Shown: positions 45,581-55,631, numbered from the stretch's first letter. The stretch: DNA of 64,000 nucleotides from Micromonospora sp. MW-13 (GCF_003434305.1 NZ_QKKX01000009.1:434001-498000), one strand, 5' to 3'. The notes: generated from the sequence alone by a model not told the origin. A program made the numbers and translations.

Positions 45581-45647
45581 GCTCAGGCGCGCGGTGCTGT
45601 GCAGTTCAGGCACGCGGTGCTGTGCCGTTCAGGCGCGCGGGTGTGCC
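45581..45647. repeat. 23-bp tandem repeat spanning the xerC stop codon
   Basis: Close copies of a 23-bp unit start at 45581, 45604 and 45627, with a more diverged copy near 45551. On the xerC strand each unit ends in a GCCTGA-type stop, so xerC's own stop lies in the last copy and identical stops follow in the others. Confidence 0.7.
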
Positions 45648-46831
45648 TGCCGGTACGCGGCCCGCAACCGCTCCACCGAGACGTGGGTGTAGATCTGCGT
45701 GCTGGCCAGCGACGAGTGGCCCAACAGCTCCTGCACCGCCCGCAGGTCCGCGCCGCCCTCCAGCAGGTGGGTGGCGGCCGAGTGACGCAGGCCGTGCGGG
45801 CTGGTCCGGGGCAGCCCGGCCGCCTCCGCGTACCCGGCGACGACCCGCCGGGCGGTGGTCGGGTGAAGTCGGCCGCCCCGTGCCCCGAGCAGCAGGGCGT
45901 CGCCGGAGCCCGGGCCGGCGAGGACGGGCCGGCCGGCGCGAAGCCACCCGTCCAGCGCCCGTTGCGCCGGCACCCCGTACGGCACGGACCGCTCCCGGGA
46001 GCCCTTGCCGAGCACCCGGACGACCCGGCGGGCGTCGTCCACGTCGGCGGTGTCCAGGCCGCACGCCTCACTGATCCGCACCCCGGTCGCGTAGAGCAGC
46101 TCAAGCAGTAACCGGTCCCGCAGCACCACGGCGCGCGCCTCCGCCCCGTCGGCGGGAGCCGGCGGCGGGGCGGTGGCAGGGCCCGGCCCCTCCGGGGGCC
46201 GTTCGTCACCAGGCCCTTCCGCCGTCGTGGCCGGAGCCCGGCCCTGGACCGGGCTCCAGGCTGGGTCGTGGGCTGGGCTCCGGGCTGGGTCGTGGGCTGT
46301 TCCCTGGACCGGGCCCTGGGCTGGGTCGGGGGTCGGGCCGGTGGCGGGGGCCGGGGTCGTCGGCTGGGGGGCCGGGGCCTCGATCAGGGCCCTCGCCTGG
46401 TCGACGCGGAGCACGGTCGGCAGGTCCCGGTGGGCCCGAGGGCTCGCCAGCGGGGCGGCCACGTCGGTGGGCAGCAGGCCGGCCCGGTGGGCCCACGCGC
46501 TGAACGTGCGCGCCGAGGCCGCCCGCCGGGCCATCGTGGTCCGGGCAGCCCCGGTCGTCCGCTGCTTCGCCAGCCAGCTCCGCAGCACGCCGAGGTCGAG
46601 GTCGGCCACCCCGACGCAGCCCATCCGGGCGGCGTGGTCGAGCAGGGAGACCAGGTCGCCGACGTACGCCCGGACGGTGTGCGCCGAGCGGTTGCGCACC
46701 CGGGCCAGGTGGTCGGCGAAGTCGTCCACCGCCTCCCGCAGCGCTGCCGGAAGGGCCGCGTGCGTCTCCCTCGTGCCGCGCCCGGCGCGGCTCACCGGGG
46801 GCCGCCCGGCGTGTCCTTCGTGGCCGACCAC
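45629..46831 (-). CDS. xerC: Tyrosine recombinase XerC with expanded interdomain linker
   Basis: 400 residues; XerC is usually about 300. The N-terminal core-binding domain ([20 protein letters not shown] then [18 protein letters not shown]) and the catalytic domain are both complete, with Arg in [13 protein letters not shown], Lys in [42 protein letters not shown] and the Tyr in IYTH. Between them, at about 165-240, is a Pro/Ala-rich linker with repeats of the [17 protein letters not shown] type. XerC/XerD resolve chromosome dimers at dif. Gene neighbours dprA, comM and yraN are housekeeping, so this is not a prophage integrase. Whether the linker disturbs synapsis is unknown. Confidence 0.9.
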   Translation of the reverse strand: MVGHEGHAGRPPVSRAGRGTRETHAALPAALREAVDDFADHLARVRNRSAHTVRAYVGDLVSLLDHAARMGCVGVADLDLGVLRSWLAKQRTTGAARTTMARRAASARTFSAWAHRAGLLPTDVAAPLASPRAHRDLPTVLRVDQARALIEAPAPQPTTPAPATGPTPDPAQGPVQGTAHDPARSPAHDPAWSPVQGRAPATTAEGPGDERPPEGPGPATAPPPAPADGAEARAVVLRDRLLLELLYATGVRISEACGLDTADVDDARRVVRVLGKGSRERSVPYGVPAQRALDGWLRAGRPVLAGPGSGDALLLGARGGRLHPTTARRVVAGYAEAAGLPRTSPHGLRHSAATHLLEGGADLRAVQELLGHSSLASTQIYTHVSVERLRAAYRQAHPRA

Positions 46832-46996
46832 TCCGGCCGTGCCCGTCCGTCGCCTCGCACCGGCTCAGCTTACGAGCGCCCCGCGACCCGGGCCGAGCTC
46901 CGCGCCGATCCTGCGGCGGTGGCCCCTGCCGCCGGCGGGGGCCGGCAGGGTGAGACGGTGCCGTGCGACGTCTGCGGGCCACCCGGGTGTGCCCCG

Positions 46997-48190
46997 TCAC
47001 GGCGGCGGTGCCGGCGCGGCGCGCGCCGGGCGGGCGGCCAGCGCGTACCCGTCGTCGCGGCGGCGCACCATGCCCAGCTCCTCCAGCAGGGAGAGCTTGC
47101 GCAGGGCGGTCCGGAGGTCCACGCCGGCGCGGGCGGCCAGCCGGTCCACGTCGACCGCTCCGCGCCGGGGCATCGACTCCAGCACCAGCGTCGCCTCGTC
47201 GTCGAGCAGGTCCCGGGGGCGTTGCGGGGCGCGGGGCGGTGGCGCCAGGTCGGCACCGATGCGGCCCACCTCCTCCAGCACGTGCGGCACGCCGGTGACC
47301 AGCCTCGCCGACGGTTGCTCGCGCAGCAGTTCGTGGGCGCCGACCGACATGGCGGAGGTGACCGGACCGGGCACCACCATCGGGCGCCGGCCGATCGCGA
47401 GCGCCCGGTTGAACGTCTGGGTCGCGCCGCTGCGCGCCGCCGCCTCCACCAGCACCGTGCCCAGCGTCGCCGCCGCGATCACCCGGTTGCGGATGAGGAA
47501 CCGGGGACGATGCGGCTCGGCGCCCGGCATCCACTCGCTGACCAGCAGCCCGGTCTCGGCGATCCGGTCGAACAGGGCGGCGTTGCCCATCGGGTAGGGC
47601 TGGTCGATCCCGCAGGCGAGCACCGCCACCGTCAGCCCGCCGGCGTTGAGCGCGCCCCGGTGCGCCGCGGCGTCGATGCCGAAGGCGCCCCCGGAGACCA
47701 CCGTCCAGTCCCGGTCGGCCAGCCCGTAGCCGAGCTCGGTGGCCACGTGCGTGCCGTACCCGGTGGCGGCCCGGGCACCGACCACCGAGACCGACCGGTC
47801 CAGCGCCTCCCGGAGCGGCCAACCGCCGCGCGCCCAGAGGCAGAGCGGGGGCGCCGTCTCCCGGTCCACCCGTCGGTTGGCGCCCGGCAGGACCATCCGG
47901 CGCAGGCCCTCGACGCGGGGCGGCCACTCCTCGTCGTCCGGGGTGACGATCCGGGCACCGAGCCGCTCGGTACGGGCCAGGGCGTCGGCGGCCACGGCCC
48001 GGGCGTCCCCGTCCCGGGACCGGGCCGCCACGGCGGCGCGTAGCCACTCCTCGGGCGCGCCGCCGTCGAGCAGCAGGTCCAGGGCGCCTGCCGGGCCCAG
48101 TTCGTCGACCAGCCGGTGCACCGACCGGGTGCCGGGCTCGGCGAGCCAGGTCAAGGCCACCCGGGCCAGCAGGTCCTCGTCGGTGTTCAC
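46997..48190 (-). CDS. dprA: DNA-processing protein DprA
   Basis: 397 residues from GTG48190, overlapping the comM stop by 4 bp. A short SAM-like N-terminus (LLARVALTWLAEPGTRSVHR) precedes the Rossmann-like core: VSVVGARAATGYGTHVATEL, VVSGGAFGIDAAAHRGALNA, VLACGIDQPYPMGNAALFDR and RFLIRNRVIAAATLGTVLVE. A C-terminal winged-helix domain (LVLESMPRRGAVDVDRLAAR) follows. DprA binds single-stranded DNA and loads RecA; in actinobacteria it is retained without clear natural competence. It is followed by xerC after a 165-bp gap. Confidence 0.95.
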   Translation of the reverse strand: MNTDEDLLARVALTWLAEPGTRSVHRLVDELGPAGALDLLLDGGAPEEWLRAAVAARSRDGDARAVAADALARTERLGARIVTPDDEEWPPRVEGLRRMVLPGANRRVDRETAPPLCLWARGGWPLREALDRSVSVVGARAATGYGTHVATELGYGLADRDWTVVSGGAFGIDAAAHRGALNAGGLTVAVLACGIDQPYPMGNAALFDRIAETGLLVSEWMPGAEPHRPRFLIRNRVIAAATLGTVLVEAAARSGATQTFNRALAIGRRPMVVPGPVTSAMSVGAHELLREQPSARLVTGVPHVLEEVGRIGADLAPPPRAPQRPRDLLDDEATLVLESMPRRGAVDVDRLAARAGVDLRTALRKLSLLEELGMVRRRDDGYALAARPARAAPAPPP

Positions 48191-49707
48191 GCCGCGTCCC
48201 CCGTCCTGAGCTGGATGGCCTCCCGGACGTCGTCGGAGTCCGGCCGGTCCCGCCCGTCGAGGTCGGCGACGGTCCACGCCATCCGGGTGATCCGGTCGAA
48301 GCCGCGCGCCGACAGCGAGCCGGAGTCGAGCCGGCCGCGCAGTTCGCGGGTGTCCCGCTCGGGCAGCCGCCAGGGTGGACGGCGCAGCCAGGGACCGGGG
48401 ACCTCCGCGTTGACCCGCCAGCCGGTGCCCGCCCAGCGCTCGGCGGCGGCCCGGCGGGCGGCGGCCACCCGGGCCGCGACGGCGGCGGACCGCTCCCCGG
48501 TCGTCGTGCTCTCCAGCAACTCCGCCGCCCGCAACGGCGGCAGGGTGACCTGCACGTCGATCCGGTCCAGCAGTGGGCCGGAGAGCCGGCCGAGATAGCG
48601 CCGGCGGGCCAGCGGCGAGCATTCGCAGTAGGCGTCCCCGGCCGGCTTCGCACAGGGGCACGGGTTGGCGGCGAGCACCAGTTGCGTCCTGGCCGGGTAC
48701 TCGGTGCCGCCCCGGCTGCGCGCGAGCTGCACCCGGCCGTGCTCCAGCGGCTGGCGCAGCGCCTCCAGCGAGCCCTTGCCGAACTCGGGCGCCTCGTCGA
48801 GGAAGAGCACCCCGCGGTGGGCCAGCGACACCGCGCCGGGGCGGGCCAGCCCCGACCCGCCGCCGACCAGCGAGGCCACCGTCGCGGTGTGGTGCGGCGC
48901 CTGGAACGGCGGCCGGCGCACCAGCCGGCCGCCCGGCGGCAGCAGCCCGGCGATCGAGTGCAGCGCGGTGACCTCCAGCGCCGCGTCGTCGTCCAACTCG
49001 GGCAGGATGGACGGCAGTCGCTCGGCGAGCATCGTCTTGCCGGCCCCGGGCGGCCCGAACAGCGCCAGGTGGTGCCCGCCGGCGGCGGCCACCTCCAGGG
49101 CCCGCCGGCCCAGCGCCTGCCCGGCCACCTCGGCCAGGTCCGGCCCGCCCGTGCCGGTGGACGGCGCCTCGGCGGGCGGCTCGATCAACGGCGTGCCGTC
49201 CCGGACGAACTCGACCAGCCGGTGCAGGGTGTCCACGGCGCGGACCCGGACACCCGGGACGACCGCCGCCTCGGCCGCGTTGCCGGCCGGGACGATCACC
49301 CGGTCCAGACCGGCCCGCGCCGCGGCGGCCACCATCGGCAGCACCCCGCGCACCGGCCGTACGGTGCCGTCGAGGCCCAGCTCGCCGAGGACCACCACCC
49401 GCTCCAGCGCCAGCAGCGGCAGCTCCCCGGAGCCGCCGAGCAGCGCCACGGCGATCGCCAGGTCGAAGGCCGAGCCGAACTTCGGCATCGTGGCCGGCAG
49501 CAGGTTCAGGGTGATCCGCCGGTTCGGCCACCGCTGGCCGGAGTTGACGACCGCGGCGCGGACCCGGTCGCGCGCCTCGTGCAGGGCGGTGTCGGGCAGC
49601 CCGGAGATCACCACGGCCGGCAGCCCCGGCGCGAGGTCCGCCTCCACCTCCACCACGTGTCCGGCCACCCCGACCAGGCCGACGCAGAGCACCTTCGCGT
49701 AGCTCAC
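48187..49707 (-). CDS. comM: YifB/ComM-family AAA+ helicase-like ATPase
   Basis: 506 residues. N-terminal Lon-like domain (KVLCVGLVGVAGHVVEVEAD; PGLPAVVISGLPDTALHEAR), AAA+ core with Walker A GPPGAGKTM, Walker B RGVLFLDEAPEF and QLVLAANPCPCAKPAGDAYC with Cys residues characteristic of the family, then a C-terminal Mg-chelatase-like domain (GFDRITRMAWTVADLDGRDR). ComM drives branch migration during DNA integration. Encoded with dprA and yraN, as in most actinobacteria. The gene begins 15 bp after yraN. Confidence 0.95.
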   Translation of the reverse strand: MSYAKVLCVGLVGVAGHVVEVEADLAPGLPAVVISGLPDTALHEARDRVRAAVVNSGQRWPNRRITLNLLPATMPKFGSAFDLAIAVALLGGSGELPLLALERVVVLGELGLDGTVRPVRGVLPMVAAAARAGLDRVIVPAGNAAEAAVVPGVRVRAVDTLHRLVEFVRDGTPLIEPPAEAPSTGTGGPDLAEVAGQALGRRALEVAAAGGHHLALFGPPGAGKTMLAERLPSILPELDDDAALEVTALHSIAGLLPPGGRLVRRPPFQAPHHTATVASLVGGGSGLARPGAVSLAHRGVLFLDEAPEFGKGSLEALRQPLEHGRVQLARSRGGTEYPARTQLVLAANPCPCAKPAGDAYCECSPLARRRYLGRLSGPLLDRIDVQVTLPPLRAAELLESTTTGERSAAVAARVAAARRAAAERWAGTGWRVNAEVPGPWLRRPPWRLPERDTRELRGRLDSGSLSARGFDRITRMAWTVADLDGRDRPDSDDVREAIQLRTGDAA

Positions 49708-49722
49708 GCCCGGCCGCCCATC

Positions 49723-50082
49723 TCAGAACGCCCCCTTGAGGTGCTCGACCCGGGCCGCCCCGGCGTCGGGCAGCTCGACCGAGAGCACGTCGAACCGCAC
49801 CTCGTCGGCGGTGGTGCGGGTCTCCGCGAGCCAGCGGGCGGCCAGCCCTCGCAGCCGCCGCGCCTTCGCCGGCACGACCGCCTCGGCCGGCGCGCCGAAC
49901 TCGGCGGTGCGCCTCGTCTTCACCTCGCAGAAGGCGAGCACCGCGCCGTCCCAGGCGATGATGTCGATCTCGCCGGCCGGGCAACGCCAGTTCCGGGCGA
50001 CCGGGCGCAGCCCGGCCCCGATCAGGTGTCGGACGGCGCACCGCTCCCCGTACGCGCCGACCGCCTGGTTCCGCTTCGTCAT
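49723..50082 (-). CDS. yraN: YraN (UPF0102) endonuclease-like protein
   Basis: 119 residues from ATG50082, four codons inside the maximal open frame. The PD-(D/E)xK-like core is visible: MTKRNQAVGAYGERCAVRHL, GEIDIIAWDGAVLAFCEVKT with Asp, Glu and Lys in EID...EVK, and RFDVLSVEL. Function is unproved; it may process DNA. It opens the yraN-comM-dprA group. Confidence 0.93.
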   Translation of the reverse strand: MTKRNQAVGAYGERCAVRHLIGAGLRPVARNWRCPAGEIDIIAWDGAVLAFCEVKTRRTAEFGAPAEAVVPAKARRLRGLAARWLAETRTTADEVRFDVLSVELPDAGAARVEHLKGAF

Positions 50083-50234
50083 GCGCCGCACCATGCCCGG
50101 CCCGGCAGCCCGTCCGGGGGAGGCTGTGGACGACGGGGGCCGCTGTGGACGATCGGACGATCATGCTCCCTGCGTGCTATGGACGGCCGGGCCGCCGGTC
50201 CCCGCGACGGGGTCCGACGGCCCGGCGTCCCGGC

Positions 50235-51953
50235 TCAGAAACCGAGCGGGTTGTACGCGTGGATCGCCTGGTCGAAAGCCTGCCCGGCGGGCGGTGCCTG
50301 GCCGACCGGGAAGGTCGCCACGGCGCTGCCGTTCGCCACCGACAGGCCCAGGTACTCGCCGAGCATCCGGCCGAGCCCGCTGTTGGCGAGCTGGTCCGTC
50401 CGCATCGTCGCGAGCGTCTGCGGGTAGCGCCGCCAGGTGTGCCCGCCGTCGACGGACGAGGTGAACTGGGTGTCGATCCGGCCGTTGAGGTAGCTGTTCC
50501 AGAGGATGCCGATCCGGGCCGGGTCGTCCGGGTCCACCGCGACCGTCGGGGCGAGCCGGTCGGTGGCGGCGCACAGCCCCTGGTCGGGGCAGTCCACCGG
50601 CACCTCGGCCGGGTACGTCCAGTTCACCCCGTCGGGCGAGGTGCTGAACAGCACGTCGTTGACCTGGCAGGGGTAGCCGGCCCGGCAGCCGTGCCAGGTG
50701 GCGACGATCCGGCCGGAGCGGTCGGCCTCGGCCGAGACCACCGAGACGGCCCGCATCCCCGGCACGGGATGGTAGGTGCCCGCGTGGATCGTGCCGCTGT
50801 CGTTCCACACCGCGCCCGCGCCGTCGACGGTGAACGCCCTGGTGGACCCGTTCAGCCCGTACGCCACGACCAGCCGCCCGTCGGGCCGTACCACGGGGGC
50901 GGTGCCGTTGCCGGTGGGCGAGGAGGCGGCCCCGCGCGGGTTTGGCACGGTGGCCCAGGTGAGGCCGCCGTCGGTGGACCTGGCCAGCTCGATCCGGCTG
51001 CTGGCGCTGAGGTTGGTGATGGTGAGGTAGCAGGTCCCGTAGTGCGGGCTGGCGGTCCAGTTGTCGCAGACCACCCACTCCTTGTCCCGGTCCTGCCCGT
51101 CGTTGCCGACCGCCCAGCCGGGGGCCGACCAGGTCCGCCCGTCGGTGGACCGGTTGACCAGCACGCCGTCGTGCAGGTCGTTGATCACCAGGCTCGCCGT
51201 CAACCAGACGCCGTGCCGCGCGCTGTAGGCGACCACCGGGTCGCTGGCCCGCAGGTGCGGTCCGCCGCCGGCCAGGGTGATCCCCGGCAGCGTGCCGCTG
51301 GTCCAGGTCAGCCCCGCGTCGTACGAGGTGGCGAAGCCGATGTTGGTGGCGCCGCCGGGCGCGTCGGCGTCCCGCCCGACCTGGTACGCGGACACGATCG
51401 TCCGCCCCCAGGCGAAGGAGTCGGGTTCGACGGCGGTGGCGTGCTGGGTGTCGCCGGTCAGGTACGGGTCGCCGCCCACCCGCTGGCGGCCGGCCACGTA
51501 GTCGCGGCAGCCCAGCGATTTCTCGGCCGGCTGGCGTGGGAGGCTGCCGTAGACGTTCACCGCGGCCACGCAGACGGTGTGCCGGCCGTCCGGGGCGGCC
51601 GGCAGCAGCCGGTCGAAGCCGTGCGGCCCGACGTCGGGCCGGGACCCGTCGGCGGTGGCGGTCAGGACCAGCACGCCGTCCCGGCGGATCTTGACGGTGA
51701 CCGCCCCGGGGGTGTCCCCGTCCGCCGCCCAGCCGACGACCCGGATGCCGCCGTTGCGGTGCTCGATCGCCTCGAACGAGCCGGTCGGGGCCTGGTCGGG
51801 CTCCCCCGGTTCGGAGCAGATCGGCGGCGGGTCGGGGACGTCGCAGTCGGGGGCGGCGGTGGCCGGTGCGGCGGCGAGCGCCGAGCAGGCCACCGCGAAC
51901 AGGGCGGTGAGGGTGGCGGCGAGCCGGTGCCGTGCCGGGAATGTGAGTCGCAT
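50235..51953 (-). CDS. Secreted sialidase-like (BNR/Asp-box) protein
   Basis: 572 residues from ATG51953, which has GGAGG 5 nt upstream; the longer frame to 52379 is not supported. A Sec signal peptide (RHRLAATLTALFAVACSALA) ends near AAPATAAP. An Ig-like/beta-sandwich segment (about 45-125) is followed by a six-bladed propeller with at least five Asp-box motifs: SYDAGLTWTSG, STDGRTWSAP, STDGGLTWATV, SPDGVNWTY and SVDGGHTW. The arginine triad of true sialidases is not obvious, so activity is open. It is predicted extracellular. The stop codon lies 152 bp beyond yraN's start. Confidence 0.85.
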   Translation of the reverse strand: MRLTFPARHRLAATLTALFAVACSALAAAPATAAPDCDVPDPPPICSEPGEPDQAPTGSFEAIEHRNGGIRVVGWAADGDTPGAVTVKIRRDGVLVLTATADGSRPDVGPHGFDRLLPAAPDGRHTVCVAAVNVYGSLPRQPAEKSLGCRDYVAGRQRVGGDPYLTGDTQHATAVEPDSFAWGRTIVSAYQVGRDADAPGGATNIGFATSYDAGLTWTSGTLPGITLAGGGPHLRASDPVVAYSARHGVWLTASLVINDLHDGVLVNRSTDGRTWSAPGWAVGNDGQDRDKEWVVCDNWTASPHYGTCYLTITNLSASSRIELARSTDGGLTWATVPNPRGAASSPTGNGTAPVVRPDGRLVVAYGLNGSTRAFTVDGAGAVWNDSGTIHAGTYHPVPGMRAVSVVSAEADRSGRIVATWHGCRAGYPCQVNDVLFSTSPDGVNWTYPAEVPVDCPDQGLCAATDRLAPTVAVDPDDPARIGILWNSYLNGRIDTQFTSSVDGGHTWRRYPQTLATMRTDQLANSGLGRMLGEYLGLSVANGSAVATFPVGQAPPAGQAFDQAIHAYNPLGF

Positions 51954-52369
51954 GGGACCTCCGTGGATCGGGTTCTCCGGAAGGCTGCCGGCGCCGCCCG
52001 GGCGCGGCTGCCGCCGATCCGACCGACGATCGTGACAACCGGAGGCGGTTGCCGGGGCAACCGCTGGTCGGGCCGCCGGTGGCCGGGCCGCCGCGGGGGC
52101 GGTCCCGCCGGAACGGTCCGGGCGGGGGAGCGTGGCCCCGCCCCGCCGTCCGGCGGCCGTGACCGGCCGTCGCGCGCGCCGCGCCGGACGGCGACGCGCA
52201 GGCCCGGCCCCCGGGACGTCCGACCCGCCGCCCCGGGCCGTTCCGCGTCCCGGCGTCCGGGTCCTGCCCACCGCCAACGGTGGGCGATCCAGTGGGGCGT
52301 CCGGTGCCGTTCGGGGGCAGTCGATCATCGGATGGCGCGGGGGTGCCCCTGTCACATACGGTGCCCGTC
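51954..52369. promoter_or_regulatory. 416-bp divergent gap with palindrome and -10 elements
   Basis: A perfect inverted repeat with 9-bp arms at 52045-52053 and 52056-52064 (GCGGTTGCC and its complement) may be an operator or terminator. TACGGT at 52357-52362 ends 7 nt before GTG52370 and could give a leaderless transcript. No other gene or element is supported. Confidence 0.4.
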
Positions 52370-53575
52370 GTGAACGCACGACGGAGCTTTCCCGATGATC
52401 AGGAGTCGAGCTGGTACCCCGGCGAGCGGGGGTACGGCGAGCAGGACTGGCGCTCGCCGGGCGACGACCGCTACCGAGCGGACGAGTTCCCTGCCCCGGA
52501 CCAGCGCGGGGACACCGGCGAGCGACGCTATGACGGGCTGACCGACCCGCCCGTCGGCCGGTACGGCGAGACCGGGCGGCACGGGGCGGACGACGCCTTC
52601 GGGCTCACCGAACCCGATACCGACAGTTACCGGCCGTCGCGGTCGAGGCGGGCCGACACGGGTTCGTTCGGGGTGTCGGTGGACGAGTTGGCCGCGGAGC
52701 GGGAGGCGCGCCGGGCGGCCCGGGCCGCCGAGGCCGGACTGGCCGCCGGGCCGCGGGGCGCCGACCCCGCCGTGCCGGCCGGCCAGCACTCCGCCGCGTT
52801 CCCGCTGCCCCCCGGCGAGCGCGCCGGCGAGTTCGCGCTGACCGTCGGCCAGCGGCCCACGCCGGTCTCCGGCGCCCCGTACGACGCGGCCCCCCGGGAT
52901 GCTCCGCCCGAGCCGGACCCGCTCGGCGTCGACCCGGTCGGGCGCAGGTCGGAGCCGGTCCGTTCCGGGCCGCTCGGCGGCTACCCGGTCGTCGACCCGA
53001 ACCGTCCCGGGGAGGCGGACCGCCCGGGCGGCCCGGACCGGGGCACGGGCCCCGGCCCGGCGGCCGAGGCGGGGCACGCGGGCGAGGCTGGGCGGGTGGG
53101 CGAGGCTGGGCGCGGGGCCGACGCGGGACCGGCGGTGGGCGCGCCGCACCCGCTGGAGATGCCGACCGGACCGATGCCCCCGGTGGCCGTCCGACCGGAC
53201 CTGCCCCCGCCGGGCCTGGACCCGGCGTACGCCCAGGACGGGCTGCGCCGCCCCGGCCCGCCGCCGTCCGACGGCGTCTACCGGACCCGCCGTCCGGCGC
53301 TGGCGGTGCTGATCGCACTGCTGGTGGCGGTCTTCGAGGTCCCGGCCCTGCGGGTGCTGCGGCACGGCGTGCTCGGCGACCCGCTGTCCGCCGCCGACGT
53401 CGTGGTGGGCATCTTCCTGGTCGCCGGGTTGCCGATCTTCGGCGTCGGCCTCTACGGGCTGCGCACGGGCGGCCTCGCGCTCGCCGACGGCAGCCGGGGC
53501 TGGCTCCGGCCGCCGACGGCGTACCTCACGGTGGGCCTGGTGCTCTTCGTCGCCGCCGCGCTCGCCGCCCGCTGA
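52370..53575 (+). CDS. Proline/glycine-rich protein with C-terminal membrane domain
   Basis: 401 residues from GTG52370; GTG52361 is also possible. The first about 300 residues are charged, Pro/Gly/Asp-rich and disordered, with Ala-rich helix [20 protein letters not shown] and [10 protein letters not shown] repeats. Three hydrophobic helices follow ([56 protein letters not shown]). No known domain. Long disordered tails joined to a small membrane anchor are common in these bacteria. It lies upstream of rpsB and is probably transcribed separately. Confidence 0.72.
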   Translation: MNARRSFPDDQESSWYPGERGYGEQDWRSPGDDRYRADEFPAPDQRGDTGERRYDGLTDPPVGRYGETGRHGADDAFGLTEPDTDSYRPSRSRRADTGSFGVSVDELAAEREARRAARAAEAGLAAGPRGADPAVPAGQHSAAFPLPPGERAGEFALTVGQRPTPVSGAPYDAAPRDAPPEPDPLGVDPVGRRSEPVRSGPLGGYPVVDPNRPGEADRPGGPDRGTGPGPAAEAGHAGEAGRVGEAGRGADAGPAVGAPHPLEMPTGPMPPVAVRPDLPPPGLDPAYAQDGLRRPGPPPSDGVYRTRRPALAVLIALLVAVFEVPALRVLRHGVLGDPLSAADVVVGIFLVAGLPIFGVGLYGLRTGGLALADGSRGWLRPPTAYLTVGLVLFVAAALAAR

Positions 53576-53596
53576 CCGGCGGGCCGGGCAGGGGCG

Positions 53597-53778
53597 TACA
53601 CTGGGCGACTGGCGACCGCCTCGGCGGTCGACCTCGCGCGCCCTCTCCACGAATCGTCGTGGGGCGACGGCCTCCCTGGTCCCGATCTTGATCGGGAACA
53701 CCATGGCCGGCGACCAGGCGCCAGGACGCCCGGCCACCGGCCGGGCGTGACAACCAGGGACCACAAGGAGTACCCACC
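53597..53778 (+). promoter_or_regulatory. rpsB promoter and structured leader (candidate S2 autoregulatory RNA)
   Basis: TACACT at 53597-53602 is a good -10, giving a leader of about 170 nt. Four local hairpins are visible: 53614-53629, 53647-53662, 53681-53696 and 53726-53748, the last with a 10-bp stem and ACC loop. In addition CCTGGTC at 53675-53681 can pair either with GACCAGG at 53712-53718 or, as CCCTGGT, with ACCAGGG at 53753-53759 just before the ribosome-binding AAGGAG (53765-53770). These alternatives are mutually exclusive. Ribosomal protein S2 represses its own operon through a leader in other bacteria; a comparable role here is inferred. Confidence 0.55.
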
Positions 53779-54669
53779 ATGGCCGTCGTGACCATGCGCC
53801 AGCTGCTGGAGAGCGGTGTCCACTTCGGGCACCAGACCCGGCGCTGGAACCCGAAGATGAAGCGCTTCATCATGACCGAGCGCAACGGCATCTACATCAT
53901 CGACCTGCGCCAGACCCTCGACTACATCGAGAAGGCGTACGACTTCGTGCGCAACACCGTCGCCGAGGGCGGCAGCATCCTGTTCGTCGGCACCAAGAAG
54001 CAGGCCCAGGAGGCCATCGCCGAGCAGGCGACCCGGGTCGGCCAGCCGTTCGTCAACCACCGCTGGCTCGGTGGCATGCTGACCAACTTCCAGACGGTGT
54101 ACAAGCGGCTGCAGCGGATGAAGGAGCTGGAGGCGCTGGGTGACCTGAGCGGCACCGCCGCCGGTTACACCAAGAAGGAGACCCTGCAGCTCTCCCGCGA
54201 GAAGATCAAGCTCACCCGCACCCTGGGTGGTCTGCGGGACATGCAGAAGCTCCCGGCCGCGATCTGGGTGGTCGACACCAAGAAGGAGCACATCGCCGTC
54301 GACGAGGCCCGCAAGCTGGGCATCCCGGTGATCGCGGTGCTCGACACCAACTGCGACCCGGACGAGGTCGACTTCCCGATCCCGGGCAACGACGACGCGA
54401 TCCGCTCGGCCGAGCTGCTGACCAGGGTTGTGGCCGCCGCCGTCGCCGACGGCCTGATCGCCCGTTCCGGCCGTCGCCGGGGCGGCGACGAGAAGCCGGA
54501 GCCGGGCCAGGTCGGTGCCGACGAGCCGCTGGCCGAGTGGGAGCGCGAGCTGCTCGAGGAGCCGAAGAAGGCCGACGCGCAGCCGGCGCAGCCCACCGAG
54601 CAGCCCGCGCAGTCTGCTGAGCAGCCCGAGCAGCCCGCCGAGCAGCCGGCGGCAGCCGCCGCGGAGTGA
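53779..54669 (+). CDS. rpsB: Small ribosomal subunit protein uS2
   Basis: 296 residues. The S2 core (about 1-230) is complete: [54 protein letters not shown] and [21 protein letters not shown] Gln/Pro/Glu-rich tail of about 45 residues ([19 protein letters not shown]) extends it. S2 bridges the head and body of the 30S subunit. It is followed by a hairpin and tsf, the normal order. Confidence 0.98.
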   Translation: MAVVTMRQLLESGVHFGHQTRRWNPKMKRFIMTERNGIYIIDLRQTLDYIEKAYDFVRNTVAEGGSILFVGTKKQAQEAIAEQATRVGQPFVNHRWLGGMLTNFQTVYKRLQRMKELEALGDLSGTAAGYTKKETLQLSREKIKLTRTLGGLRDMQKLPAAIWVVDTKKEHIAVDEARKLGIPVIAVLDTNCDPDEVDFPIPGNDDAIRSAELLTRVVAAAVADGLIARSGRRRGGDEKPEPGQVGADEPLAEWERELLEEPKKADAQPAQPTEQPAQSAEQPEQPAEQPAAAAAE

Positions 54670-54683
54670 CCGCATCGCCGCGT

Positions 54684-54713
54684 CCCCGCCGTCCGGTTGC
54701 CCGGGCGGCGGGG
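54684..54713 (+). terminator. Hairpin between rpsB and tsf (attenuator-like)
   Basis: CCCCGCCG at 54684-54691 pairs with CGGCGGGG at 54706-54713, with a further CCGG pair inside. It may reduce read-through from rpsB into tsf. Confidence 0.55.
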
Positions 54714-54803
54714 CGCGGCGGGTAGGCCGGGCAGATCCGACCCGGATTTGGGTAACCGCCCCCCAGAACATCCCATCGCTGTCCCAACACCGAAGAGAGA
54801 GTC

Positions 54804-55631
54804 ATGTCCAACTTCACCGCCGCGGACGTCAAGAAGCTCCGCGACCTCACCGGCGCCGGCATGATGGACTCCAAGAAGGCGCTGACCGAGGCTGAGGGCG
54901 ACTTCGACAAGGCCATCGAGATCCTGCGGGTCAAGGGCGCGAAGGACGTCGGCAAGCGTGCCGGCCGGACGGCCGCCAACGGCCTGGTCGCGCACTCGGG
55001 CAAGGCGCTGCTGGAGCTCAACTGCGAGACCGACTTCGTCGCCAAGAACGACGCCTTCATCGTGCTGGCCCAGCAGCTCGTCGAGCACGGCGAGGCCAGC
55101 GGCGTGGGCACCGCCGAGGAGCTGCTCGCCAGCACGATCGACGGTAAGCCGGTCGCCGACCTGATCCAGGAGCAGTCCGCCAAGATCGGCGAGAAGCTGG
55201 TGCTCAACCGCTTCGCCAAGCTGGACGGCACCGTCGCGGTCTACCTGCACCGCAAGAGCCAGGACCTGCCGCCGGCCGTCGGCGTGCTGGTGGAGTACGC
55301 CGGCAAGACCGACGAGGCCGGCGACGCCGACGCCCGCGGCGTGGCCATGCAGATCGCCGCGATGCGGCCGAAGTACCTCACCCGCGACGAGGTGCCGGCC
55401 GACGTCGTCGAGTCCGAGCGGCGCATCGCCGAGCAGACCGCCCGCGAGGAGAACAAGCCCGAGGCGGCGCTGCCGAAGATCATCGATGGTCGGGTCAACG
55501 CCTTCTTCAAGGACTACGTCCTGATCGAGCAGGCATCGGTCGCCGACAACAAGAAGACCGTGAAGCAGGTGCTGGCCGAGGCTGGCATCGAGGTGACCCG
55601 CTTCCTGCGGTTCGAGGTCGGCCAGGCCTGA
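54804..55631 (+). CDS. tsf: Elongation factor Ts
   Basis: 275 residues, ATG with AGAGAG upstream. Starts [20 protein letters not shown] then [20 protein letters not shown] (N-terminal UBA-like region), followed by [20 protein letters not shown] and the two core lobes. EF-Ts exchanges GDP on EF-Tu. Standard neighbour order with rpsB and pyrH. Confidence 0.98.
   Translation: MSNFTAADVKKLRDLTGAGMMDSKKALTEAEGDFDKAIEILRVKGAKDVGKRAGRTAANGLVAHSGKALLELNCETDFVAKNDAFIVLAQQLVEHGEASGVGTAEELLASTIDGKPVADLIQEQSAKIGEKLVLNRFAKLDGTVAVYLHRKSQDLPPAVGVLVEYAGKTDEAGDADARGVAMQIAAMRPKYLTRDEVPADVVESERRIAEQTAREENKPEAALPKIIDGRVNAFFKDYVLIEQASVADNKKTVKQVLAEAGIEVTRFLRFEVGQA

Noticed and set aside
45629..46831. Prophage integrase
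   Set aside because: Neighbours are dprA, comM and yraN, and no phage genes or attachment sites are visible.
52280..52369. Longer N-terminus for the proline-rich membrane protein
   Set aside because: The added codons are low-complexity and have no ribosome-binding site.
51954..52379. Longer N-terminus for the sialidase-like protein
   Set aside because: ATG51953 has a good ribosome-binding site and begins a normal signal peptide.
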